Origin: JAUZRW01 sp034437755
Lineage (GTDB): Bacteria > Chloroflexota > Anaerolineae > Aggregatilineales > Phototrophicaceae
Direction of reading: 5' to 3'
Length of the DNA stretch: 64,000 bases
NCBI GenBank assembly: GCA_034437755.1
Contig: DAOTTV010000070.1
Coordinates: forward strand, 1-64,000
In this document: positions 41,721 through 50,166 of the stretch, one piece after another
Layout: each line of letters starts with the position of its first letter
Position numbering within the stretch: the first letter of the stretch is position 1
The notes under the pieces: model-generated
Seen by the model: only the letters and a program-made list of their open reading frames with translations
Databases searched by the model: none
What the model was told of the DNA's origin: nothing
Translations under genes and position numbers: made by a program

Positions 41721-42233
41721 ATGATTGCGCCTGCAATTGATTGGCGTGAACTACAACGACTAGCACGGATCATCGGCGCGTGGCTGTTGACCGTCGGCGG
41801 GGTGGCGTTGATCGTACAACCACAGTGGACGCATAATCTGCCACCGCCGGACGGGTATGCTGTTGCTCACGCCTACATTATGAACAAAGAACAGCGCGGC
41901 ACATTCCAGAGTCCTTCGTTTTCGGTCACGCTGGCGTATCGCGCCACGAGTGATGATGCGACGATTAGAAGCGGACGGCGCGTACCATTTGAGGTCTACC
42001 ATGCGCTGGCAGAAGGCGATACAATGACTATTCATTATGATGTGAATAATCCCTATGTATGGGTGCCGGCGGATAGCTATGGCGCGCAATCGCTCAATGA
42101 TTATGTACTCGGCATCTTGATGATTGTATTCGGGCTATTCTCGCTCGCCTTCCCCAAGATTATCAGCCTAGCCTCACGCGAGGATGATTTTCAGTATCGC
42201 GAGTATCACGACGAAGCCCCCGCCCACCCGTAA
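41721..42233 (+). CDS. DUF3592-family membrane protein
   Basis: 170 residues: a membrane helix at about 16-36, an external beta domain with the DUF3592 pattern (FSVTLAYRATSDD...VPFEVYHALAEGDTMTIHYDVNNP), a second membrane helix at about 125-145, and an acidic tail. The ATG at 41721 has AGGAGA 10 bases upstream; the longer frame from 41667 is less likely. Function unknown. It lies between the RodZ-like gene and rimO. Confidence 0.75.
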   Translation: MIAPAIDWRELQRLARIIGAWLLTVGGVALIVQPQWTHNLPPPDGYAVAHAYIMNKEQRGTFQSPSFSVTLAYRATSDDATIRSGRRVPFEVYHALAEGDTMTIHYDVNNPYVWVPADSYGAQSLNDYVLGILMIVFGLFSLAFPKIISLASREDDFQYREYHDEAPAHP

Positions 42234-42275
42234 TCGCCCACCGCAATCGTAAATCCATGTAGTCAATCAAAGGTA

Positions 42276-43736
42276 ATGTTAGAGATGGTCACAGCACATA
42301 CCAAACGTGATAAATTTTTCCTGATGAGCCTCGGATGCTCCAAAAACACCGTCGACTCGGAGAGCATCGCGCAAGTCCTACACCAGCATGGGATGGTCAG
42401 CGTCGGCGTGCCCGAAGATGCCGAAGTGCTAATCGTGAACACCTGCGGTTTCATCGATACCGCCAAGCAAGAGTCGATTGATGCCCTGCGCCAGCTGGTT
42501 GACCTGCGAAGCGAGCGCCAGATGGTGATCGCCGCCGGTTGTCTCTCTCAGCGTTATGGCGAGAATCTGGTGCAAGAAGTCCCCGGCTTGGATGGCGTGA
42601 TCGGCACGCGGCGCTGGATGGATATTTTTGACCTCATCACCCGCCTGCGCGATCGCAAACATCCCGAGCCGATGTATCACCTGCCGACCGATGCCAAGAC
42701 GATCGGACTGGACGAACGCGGCGTATTGCGCGCCAGCGTACAGGGCGCACATGCCTATCTCAAGATTGCTGATGGTTGCCGTCGCCCCTGTGCTTTCTGC
42801 GCGATTCCCAAGATCAAAGGGACGGCTGTCAGTCGCCCGATTGAGAGCATCATCGCCGAAGCCGTGCGCCTGCAAGAGATGGGCATCCGCGAAGTGATGT
42901 TGATCGCACAAGATAGCACCGACTACGGCTATGATCTAGGCATGAAGAACGGTCTCGCCGTATTGCTGGAAGAACTGGTGAAAGCCGCGCCCGATATTCC
43001 GTGGTTACGCATCATGTACGCTTATCCGGGCTATGTCACGCCGCAGCTGATGGAGACGATCGCCAAGCACGATCAAATCCTGGCGTATCTCGATATGCCC
43101 CTGCAACACGGAAGCCGCGAAGTGTTGAAGCGGATGAAACGCCCGGCAAAGGTCGAGTGGGTGTATGAGACGGTGGGTCAACTGCGCGAGATGATCCCGA
43201 ACCTCGCCGTTCGCACGACCTTCATCGTCGGCTACCCGGGCGAGACCGATGCCGAGTTCGAGGAATTGATGCAATTTGTCGATGATCTCCAGTTCGATCG
43301 TGTCGGCGCGTTCAAATACTCGTATGAAATCGGCACGCCCAGCGCCACCCTGCCCGATCACGTCGATGATGCCATCAAGCAAGAGCGTTATGACCGCTTG
43401 ATGGCTTTGCAACAGGGCATCAGCCTGAGCAAGAATCAATCCTACGTCGGCAAGACGCTGGATATTCTCGTCGAGGGGCACGGGATTGCCGAAGACGAAG
43501 ACGGCAACGAACTGGATAGCACGATCAGCATCGGGCGCAGTTACCGCGACGCGCCAGAAATCGACGGCTATGTGATCGTCGAGGGTGAATTGCCGCCGGG
43601 CGAGATCGTGCCAGTACGCATCACCGGCGCGACCACCTACGATCTGATCGGTACTGTGGATCGGCAGGATGCACAGGTGATCCAGCCGGGGCAGGTCATC
43701 AGCGAAGGCATGATTAAGCTCGATGACGTGCAGTGA
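42276..43736 (+). CDS. rimO: Ribosomal protein S12 methylthiotransferase RimO
   Basis: A radical-SAM enzyme that adds a methylthio group to Asp of ribosomal protein S12. 486 residues: N-terminal UPF0004 domain with Cys in LGCSKNTVDSE and VNTCGFIDTAKQESID, the radical-SAM cluster motif CRRPCAFC, the barrel, and a C-terminal TRAM domain. The DSE and GFID signatures separate RimO from MiaB. Either ATG 42276 or ATG 42285 could start the protein; the second is better spaced from AAAGG. Confidence 0.94.
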   Translation: MLEMVTAHTKRDKFFLMSLGCSKNTVDSESIAQVLHQHGMVSVGVPEDAEVLIVNTCGFIDTAKQESIDALRQLVDLRSERQMVIAAGCLSQRYGENLVQEVPGLDGVIGTRRWMDIFDLITRLRDRKHPEPMYHLPTDAKTIGLDERGVLRASVQGAHAYLKIADGCRRPCAFCAIPKIKGTAVSRPIESIIAEAVRLQEMGIREVMLIAQDSTDYGYDLGMKNGLAVLLEELVKAAPDIPWLRIMYAYPGYVTPQLMETIAKHDQILAYLDMPLQHGSREVLKRMKRPAKVEWVYETVGQLREMIPNLAVRTTFIVGYPGETDAEFEELMQFVDDLQFDRVGAFKYSYEIGTPSATLPDHVDDAIKQERYDRLMALQQGISLSKNQSYVGKTLDILVEGHGIAEDEDGNELDSTISIGRSYRDAPEIDGYVIVEGELPPGEIVPVRITGATTYDLIGTVDRQDAQVIQPGQVISEGMIKLDDVQ

Positions 43737-43745
43737 GGGACGCGC

Positions 43746-44738
43746 TCAATCGTCTTCGATCATGATCGTATCATCGTCATCCGGCTCGGCGTGGGGATCG
43801 CGCTCGACACGTTCGAGGGATTGTCCGCGTCGGATTGAAAAATGATCGAGATCACGCACGACAATCGCCTGCTGAAAGTTGGTCTTGGCTTCGCGCACGA
43901 TGTCATACTCTCGATAGCGTCGCGAGACGTGCGTCAGCAGGAGATGCTTGATGTTGTGCGCGATGGCGAAATCGGTGGCTTCTTTGGCGGTGATATGCCC
44001 GAAGGCGCGTGCAATCTCTTGATCAACATCTAAGAAAGTCGCCTCAGTGACGAGAATATCGGCATCCTGCGCGACATCTGCGATCAGGTCGAGGCGGGCA
44101 ATATCGCCCGTGATGACCAGCTTCGCGCCTCTCGCCGTCTCACCGAGAACCATGTCCGGCGTGATCGTGCGCCCGTCTGCTAAGGTCACCGCCTCACCTT
44201 TGACCAGACGACCGCGCTCCGGCCCGGCTGGGATGCCTAGAGCTTCGGCTTTTTCGGCTAAAAACGGACGATGATCGTCCTCTTTGAAGACATAGCCGAA
44301 GCAATCCGGCCCGCGATGCACAACCGGAAACGCACTGACCGTGAAACCGCGCCCGCGATAGATCTCGCCAGCTGCCACATCGGTGATGTGCAAGGGGATG
44401 CGCGGCGCGCGATTGCCCAGCACGACATCATAGAGCAGGGTTTTGACACGCTGATTGGTATGCGCCCCGCCCCACAAGAACATTTCGTCCATGCTCTCCC
44501 AGCGGACGAAGGTCGAGACTAAGCCACCCAGCCCTAGAATATGATCGAGATGCGAATGCGTCAGCAGGATGCGGTTGAGCCGTTTGAAGCCGATGCCACT
44601 GCGTAAAATCTGGCGCTGTGTGCCCTCGCCACAATCGACAAGAAAGCGATCTTCGCCCGCAATCACGGCGATCGATGATAAGCCGCGATAAATCGACGGG
44701 GCAGAGGCGGATGTTCCGAGAAAGACAACTTCAAACAT
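43746..44738 (-). CDS. rnz: Ribonuclease Z (metallo-beta-lactamase fold)
   Basis: 330 residues. Processes tRNA 3' ends. MFEVVFLGTSASAPS and LVDCGEGTQRQ form the ELAC1-like opening, THSHLDHILG is the zinc-binding HxHxDH motif, further His/Asp ligands occur in KLVITGDIARLD, and LLLTHVSRRY is the last conserved segment. Both tRNA genes here lack an encoded CCA, so 3' processing is needed. The C-terminal 25 residues are acidic and extend beyond the domain. Confidence 0.9.
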   Translation of the reverse strand: MFEVVFLGTSASAPSIYRGLSSIAVIAGEDRFLVDCGEGTQRQILRSGIGFKRLNRILLTHSHLDHILGLGGLVSTFVRWESMDEMFLWGGAHTNQRVKTLLYDVVLGNRAPRIPLHITDVAAGEIYRGRGFTVSAFPVVHRGPDCFGYVFKEDDHRPFLAEKAEALGIPAGPERGRLVKGEAVTLADGRTITPDMVLGETARGAKLVITGDIARLDLIADVAQDADILVTEATFLDVDQEIARAFGHITAKEATDFAIAHNIKHLLLTHVSRRYREYDIVREAKTNFQQAIVVRDLDHFSIRRGQSLERVERDPHAEPDDDDTIMIEDD

Positions 44739-44792
44739 GGCAGGTCTATAATCCGTTCCGGTTTGCTAAGTGTGGGGTTGCTATGGCGACGC

Positions 44793-46814
44793 TCACTCCG
44801 GCGCGATGACTTCGATGCCATAGAGGAAAATACGATCACCGCGCACCTCGCCTTCATTGGCGAAGACCTCCAAGCGGACATCCGCACTGCTCCGATAGCC
44901 GCCGACGGACACTTCGTAAATGCCGGGCAGAACATTCCGCAGAGGCACATTCACCACATGGATGAACACATCACGCTCTTGCAGTTGCACGGGGTTCACA
45001 GCTATCATATCACGGTTTGCCACGAGTGTCACGGGGTCACTAAGGATATGCGTGAAGATGCGCGTATCGGGCGGGACGATGCCCTCAACGCGCCAATACG
45101 TGGTTACCGGCACCACCCCTAGCGGCGGATACATCGGGAAGGGATCCGTATCGTAGCCCAACCACGTCAGATTACCGCCAAGGCGAATCGGCGGCGGGAT
45201 CGGCACGCGCTCCGGCAATTCGGCAATCGTCTCATAGCTGGCGGGGGTCGTCGTCTGGTATACGCCGAGCGCGTCCGCGAGTTCGGTCTGCACGTCCATC
45301 ACGATGACCGAGCGCTCCGGCAGAGTCGTGATCGGTGTCCCTAGCGAGAGCCAATCAGCGACAATCGGCGGCAATTGGTCGAAAATCTCGGATGTCGGGA
45401 CGACGACCTGCTGACGCACCCCGCCATCGGTGAAGAGCAAGCCCGCCCGACAATCAACATAGCGAATCGGCGCGCTGTCGTTGTTGAGCAAAAGCAGAAT
45501 CTGCTGCGCGGGTGAGAGGGGCGTGTTCGGCTGGTGCGGTACGTCCCAATTGGGATAACACAGCACCGTCGGCAGAGCGCTGGCTGTCTGGTCGAGATGG
45601 TGGGCAATCTGCCCGATATTGGCGTTATAGGCAATCTGTACGTCTTCTTCCTGCACCCAGTTGACGAATAAATCCTGTCCTGTCCAGTACAGGTTGACAC
45701 CCAACAGCCCGACAACCGCGACCGCCATCACCGCGCGTGATGATCGTGGCAAAGCCAGCAGAAAGAGCGATAACCCAAGCCCGAACCACAGTGCGACGAC
45801 CGGCAACAGCACGCTATATGCGCGGAAGTTGGGCGATGCGTCCGCGAGCAGTGCCGGCGGTGCGAGTAAGACTCCCGCGATCAAGACCAGCCCGAAGCGT
45901 GGTTCGCGCCATTTATGGACACAAGCCACCACCCCCAGCAAGACGAAAAAGCCGGAGATCGGATCAATCAGAGCGCGATGCGGCAGATTATGCAAAGCCG
46001 AGGTATCGCCATCCAGCATCAAGCCCGTCACGCCATCCAACAGCGAGAGCGTGATACTGCCATAATTGCCAATGATACGCTCGCCCGCATCCAGCGCCGG
46101 CAGGCGAATCGTCGAGAGCAGATAAGGAATCGCGACGATCAAGAGCATCAGAATCGCGAAGCCGATATAGCTCAACCAGCGTAAGGACAACGGACGACGC
46201 AGAATAATCACATACGCGATGAAGACCATCGCCGTCAGCACAACCATCAACCCTGACGGATGCACGTAGAGACTCAAGCCTAGCAATAAGCCCAGCACCG
46301 CGAAATCCTGCGTGTTAGTCGCTTCCGGTCGGTTACGGCTGTAGACGGGCATCGTCCGCGCGAGCGAGAGCATGACCGCTGTGATGAGCAAGGGAAGCAA
46401 GGCCTCGACCAGAATCAAGCGCGAGAGCAGAGTCGCCCAGAGCATGACGGCGATCAAACCCATTGCGGCTAAGCCAGCGACGCGCCCGTAGAGGCGCACC
46501 CCCAGCGAATACATGATCGCCACCGCGCCAATCCCCGCCAGCAACGACGGAATCCGCAAGCCGATTGTGCCCGTGCCGAAGATGATGGTCGAGAGGGCGA
46601 GAAGCATGTGATATGTGCCCTCTTGCCCCTCGCCGCCCTCGACTTCGTAGAAGACGCGAATATTGCCACGCAGGATTTCATCGCGCATGAGCATCACATG
46701 GCGCAATTCCTCATCGCTGACTCCCGCCGGCAAAGTCGTGAAGTCCCAGAGGCGCAATCCAGTCGCCAGCAACAAGATCACGACTGCAATCGCATAACTC
46801 ACCCGTCCAGACAA
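44793..46814 (-). CDS. GT39/PMT-like integral membrane glycosyltransferase
   Basis: 673 residues with about 11-13 membrane helices in the first 420 residues and a large outward C-terminal domain. After the first helix the loop has GVSDEELRH, matching the Asp-Glu loop of the GT-C group (PMT, ArnT), and the next stretch REVEGGEGQEGTYH-like loop precedes a long helix. Such enzymes move a sugar from polyprenyl phosphate to lipids or proteins on the outer face. The lipid-linked donor could come from the GT2 protein at 31.5 kb. It heads downstream of the four glycosidase-like genes on the same strand. Confidence 0.82.
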   Translation of the reverse strand: MSGRVSYAIAVVILLLATGLRLWDFTTLPAGVSDEELRHVMLMRDEILRGNIRVFYEVEGGEGQEGTYHMLLALSTIIFGTGTIGLRIPSLLAGIGAVAIMYSLGVRLYGRVAGLAAMGLIAVMLWATLLSRLILVEALLPLLITAVMLSLARTMPVYSRNRPEATNTQDFAVLGLLLGLSLYVHPSGLMVVLTAMVFIAYVIILRRPLSLRWLSYIGFAILMLLIVAIPYLLSTIRLPALDAGERIIGNYGSITLSLLDGVTGLMLDGDTSALHNLPHRALIDPISGFFVLLGVVACVHKWREPRFGLVLIAGVLLAPPALLADASPNFRAYSVLLPVVALWFGLGLSLFLLALPRSSRAVMAVAVVGLLGVNLYWTGQDLFVNWVQEEDVQIAYNANIGQIAHHLDQTASALPTVLCYPNWDVPHQPNTPLSPAQQILLLLNNDSAPIRYVDCRAGLLFTDGGVRQQVVVPTSEIFDQLPPIVADWLSLGTPITTLPERSVIVMDVQTELADALGVYQTTTPASYETIAELPERVPIPPPIRLGGNLTWLGYDTDPFPMYPPLGVVPVTTYWRVEGIVPPDTRIFTHILSDPVTLVANRDMIAVNPVQLQERDVFIHVVNVPLRNVLPGIYEVSVGGYRSSADVRLEVFANEGEVRGDRIFLYGIEVIAPE

Positions 46815-46869
46815 AATGTCTCCCCCTCTGTCTTATCGATCAATTCGCGCCGGTCTCAGCGCACCCGCA

Positions 46870-47385
46870 TCATAAAGCCGTCATCCACGCGCTGAAAAAT
46901 AGCACCAGCACGCCCAGCACACCATTGACCCACGTCAGCAAGGTCTCGCGGCGGCGCAGGGATTGCCACGTCTGCGGCGTTTCGCTCGTGCCTTTGCCCC
47001 GTTCCAGCAATAGGCTCATGCGCTCCAGCGCGGGCGATACCGCGTATTGTAACAGCAAACCGGCAAGCGCCATGCCGACGATCGCAATGTGCTTGACCAG
47101 CATCACCTGACTCCAGGTATTGTCGAAGGTCAACATGCCATCGTAAAGCGGATTAGCGGTCATCTGAAAAGAACCGGTGACAATCAACGCGACGAGGGCG
47201 AGATTGCTAATCGGGTAAAAGCCCTTACGAAGCTGCGAGAGAAAGCGGTACATCTGCGGCGTTTCGTCCAGCACGCGCCGCACCGCCGGATTAACCAGCA
47301 ACAGCGTGATCAGGATGCCACCGATCCAGATCACCGTCGCCACTAAATGTATGAACAGGCTAATAGCAAGGTATTCGACGCTCAT
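46870..47385 (-). CDS. CopD-like four-helix membrane protein
   Basis: 171 residues with four membrane helices. Family features of the copper-resistance D domain are IHLVATVIWIGGILITLLLV with His and Trp near the N-terminus, FYPISNLALVALIVTGSFQM, and VMLVKHIAIVGMALAGLLLQ with the conserved Lys-His. CopD domains are linked to copper uptake. Its start overlaps the end of the upstream glycosidase-like gene by 26 bases, so the two are co-transcribed. A copper role in this cluster is not otherwise supported. Confidence 0.75.
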   Translation of the reverse strand: MSVEYLAISLFIHLVATVIWIGGILITLLLVNPAVRRVLDETPQMYRFLSQLRKGFYPISNLALVALIVTGSFQMTANPLYDGMLTFDNTWSQVMLVKHIAIVGMALAGLLLQYAVSPALERMSLLLERGKGTSETPQTWQSLRRRETLLTWVNGVLGVLVLFFSAWMTAL

Positions 47386-48574
47386 CGTATTCTTCCTCTG
47401 TCCATTCTGCTTTCCACCCTGAGATTATACGATCGCCACAATAGCGATCCATCTGTGCTAATGCGAAGAATGCTGGTCGCAGGTCGCCCGCTGGCGTGGT
47501 GATCGCCCACCAGTATTCTTCATCCTGCGGTGTCCAGACGGGTTTGGGGAAGTAGATCAAAGACATCAACCCGACCCATGGATACCAGTTATCATAGGCG
47601 TATTCATACGCTTCGACAATATACTGCGCCTGCTGTTCTTCGGTCACGGCGAACCACGCATAGGCCTCGTTGACGGAATCCGTCGTCCAGCCAAATTCTA
47701 AAATCGCCATTTGACGGGCGGCATCGCCGTGTTGCACCATAATTTTACGCAAATCTTCCACGCGGCGGAAGGATGCCCAGCGCCCGTAACCATCCGCTTG
47801 TGCATCGTCAGGCCCATAGGTGGGCGGTGCGAACCAGCCCGGCGCATGAACGCCGACCGCATCGACATACATCTGGAAGTTCTGCTGATACATCGCATCC
47901 AGATACAGATCATCGCGTATCGCTTGTGCGTCGGTGTTGCCCGTCGGTGCAAGCCCCGCCGAGATGATGATTGCGGCGGGATCTGCCTGACGAATCGCCT
48001 GGCTACACGCGCCCAATAAATCAACATAGGCGCTCGGATCGGGGCGCTGTTGCCCCCACTCGCGGGCGAGGTTCGGTTCATTCCAGATTTGATAGGCGAC
48101 GATGCGCCCCTGATAGCGCTCGGCAATCGTGGCACAGTACGTCACCCACTGCTCAAGGTCGGTCGGTGGTGCATCGTGCCCGTCGGCATCGTTGATGGCG
48201 TGCGTCGTCGCCCATTGTGGCACTTGCCCTAAGCGGGCGATCAAACGCAGATCACGGCGTTCAATCTCGGCAAGCAGGCGATCAGCCTGTGTGAAGTCCC
48301 ACGTATCAGGCGCAGGTTGTAGATCACGCCAGGCGAAGGTCTGCTTGATATACGGGATATTCAGCACCCGTTGCGCCCAGTCTAGCTCTAGCCCGACGTG
48401 CCCGCTATCCCACCAGTGAAAGACCTGTATGCTATAGGTCAAGGATGTGAAGGGCGCGTCGGTGACGGCATCCGCCGCGAAAGGATCGACGGGGCGCAGA
48501 GCATAGACCGCAATCGACGTGATCGCGATCAGCCCGACAACCACGCCAATGAGCATCCGGTAGCGTTTTTTCAT
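47360..48574 (-). CDS. Membrane-anchored clan GH-A glycosidase-like protein 1
   Basis: 404 residues: a signal-anchor helix (about 6-28), then a TIM-barrel domain. The acid/base Glu is in QIWNEPNLAREW and the likely nucleophile Glu in MAILEFGWTTD, the two-Glu pattern of clan GH-A families such as GH5 and GH39. It has no Thr/Pro linker, unlike its neighbours. A longer start at 48610 abuts the upstream stop codon, but MKKRYRMLIG at 48574 is more like an exported-protein N-terminus. Fourth and last of four tandem paralogues. The substrate is unknown; action on cell-surface or environmental polysaccharide is inferred. Confidence 0.8.
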   Translation of the reverse strand: MKKRYRMLIGVVVGLIAITSIAVYALRPVDPFAADAVTDAPFTSLTYSIQVFHWWDSGHVGLELDWAQRVLNIPYIKQTFAWRDLQPAPDTWDFTQADRLLAEIERRDLRLIARLGQVPQWATTHAINDADGHDAPPTDLEQWVTYCATIAERYQGRIVAYQIWNEPNLAREWGQQRPDPSAYVDLLGACSQAIRQADPAAIIISAGLAPTGNTDAQAIRDDLYLDAMYQQNFQMYVDAVGVHAPGWFAPPTYGPDDAQADGYGRWASFRRVEDLRKIMVQHGDAARQMAILEFGWTTDSVNEAYAWFAVTEEQQAQYIVEAYEYAYDNWYPWVGLMSLIYFPKPVWTPQDEEYWWAITTPAGDLRPAFFALAQMDRYCGDRIISGWKAEWTEEEYDERRIPCY

Positions 48575-48612
48575 AGAGCGATGCCCTGTCTCATCGTGAT
48601 GATCGGGCATCT

Positions 48613-50100
48613 TTAGGTCTGGTTGGTGCGCTCGCGATAACCGGCGTACCAGTCGCGAATCGCATCGAACGCGGGACGGAAGGAGAACTCAGGCCCAATC
48701 AAGGAGTACGGCACATTATCGTTAGACGGATCCCAGCCGACCTGCGGCCCGTAGTTCAAATTCCAGATGAACGCCAGCCACACGTTCACGCTATCGTCAG
48801 TCGCCATCAATTCGAGCGCATCGGTGAAGTACTGCGCCTGCTCTGCCAGCGTATTATCGTCGGCATATTCGTAGAAGCGCGGCGTGCCGGCGAGGTCTTC
48901 GGTCACAGCCCAGCCAAATTCTGTGACGCAGAGCTTGGTATCTGCGCCGGCACTGCGGATGCGCTGGATATAGCCTTCCAGCGTACTGCGGAAGCTCCAG
49001 CTATGGTGCGGGTTATCGAAGGGGCCGCGATAAGTCGCGGTCGGGTCGTTGGGCACGGCATCCCAGCGCACCAGCGGGCTGATGTTATAGCCGTTGTGGT
49101 GGGCACCGACGCAATCCGCATAATCGAGCAAGCCCGCATCAATCAGGCGTTCCAGATACAAGAAATCATCGACCGCTTGATCGTTGGTCACGCCGGTGGG
49201 CGCGAGTGCGCCGGAGATCACGATTGTGCCGGGGCTTTCTTCCTGCACCATGTTATACGTGGCGCGCAACATTTCCATGTAGTTGGTCGCGCTCAAGCCG
49301 TTGGGCGATGTCCACTCGCGCGCGAGATTTTGCTCGTTCCACACCTCGACCGCGAAGACGCGCCCATCGTAGCGGTTCAGGATTTGGCGCACGAAATCGA
49401 CGTAATCTTCGTTATCGGCGGGCGGGCCGTGTTCGCTCAGGTCAGCGCCCGGCTCGCGTGCCCAATCGGGCGTTGTCACGATCGAGAGCATCATATTGAT
49501 GTTGAAATACAAGGCGCGATCCATCGCCAGATCAAGCTCAGCAAAGTTGTATGCGTCTTCCTGCGGCTCGACCAATTCCCAGCGCACCTGCTTCTTGACC
49601 CACCGCACGCCGAGGTTCTGGCGCGCAGTGCGGTAATAGCCGTCCAGCACGTCTTGATCTAAATCCTGCGGCACTTGAATCTGAACACCCACTTGAAAGC
49701 GTTGATCTTCATCCGGTGGCACAAATGTCGCTTCGGGCGTTTGCGTCGGGGCTTGTGCGACCTGTGTCGGTTGCGTTTGCTGTTGCTGTGTCGTCGGCTC
49801 GTCCTGCACCTGCTCCACAACGGTTGTCGGCGGATCGTCAATGGCGACAATCGCCGTCGCCTGTACAGGTTGAGTGGGCAGGGGTGTCGGGCTAGCGATG
49901 ACCACGATCGGATCGCCGCCCGTGTTACTAGCCGGCGCGAGCGCCACTTCATCGGCGCGATTACGATTGTCATAGGCGAAAAAAATCGCGGCAAAGGTCG
50001 CCAGACCCATCAAGAGGGTGATGAACGTCCAGATGATGACGAAGCCGCGAATCGGTCGCCGTTTGGGTGGTGCGGATACGGGTGCTGTGTTGGTTGTCAT
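48613..50100 (-). CDS. Membrane-anchored clan GH-A glycosidase-like protein 2
   Basis: 495 residues: a cytoplasmic Pro/Arg-rich start, a membrane helix (about 21-42), a low-complexity Thr/Gln/Pro linker to about residue 130, then the TIM barrel. The catalytic Glu candidates are in VEVWNEQNLAREWT (NEQ in place of NEP) and LCVTEFGWAVTED. The paralogue's REW, APTG and YADCVG(A/V)HHN segments recur with the same spacing, so the four genes arose by tandem duplication. Gln for Pro after the acid/base Glu is a mild change. The substrate is unknown. Confidence 0.8.
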   Translation of the reverse strand: MTTNTAPVSAPPKRRPIRGFVIIWTFITLLMGLATFAAIFFAYDNRNRADEVALAPASNTGGDPIVVIASPTPLPTQPVQATAIVAIDDPPTTVVEQVQDEPTTQQQQTQPTQVAQAPTQTPEATFVPPDEDQRFQVGVQIQVPQDLDQDVLDGYYRTARQNLGVRWVKKQVRWELVEPQEDAYNFAELDLAMDRALYFNINMMLSIVTTPDWAREPGADLSEHGPPADNEDYVDFVRQILNRYDGRVFAVEVWNEQNLAREWTSPNGLSATNYMEMLRATYNMVQEESPGTIVISGALAPTGVTNDQAVDDFLYLERLIDAGLLDYADCVGAHHNGYNISPLVRWDAVPNDPTATYRGPFDNPHHSWSFRSTLEGYIQRIRSAGADTKLCVTEFGWAVTEDLAGTPRFYEYADDNTLAEQAQYFTDALELMATDDSVNVWLAFIWNLNYGPQVGWDPSNDNVPYSLIGPEFSFRPAFDAIRDWYAGYRERTNQT

Positions 50101-50166
50101 GATGAGCGAGTCATCTCCTGATTACATCCTACATACGAGTTGCTGTGTTGGTGGGCGGCACGAGCG

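Noticed and set aside
41056..41766. 236-codon minus-strand frame rich in Val/Gly opposite the RodZ-like gene
   Set aside because: It is the mirror of the Thr/Pro/Ala-rich tail; low-complexity coding sequence produces long open frames on the other strand.
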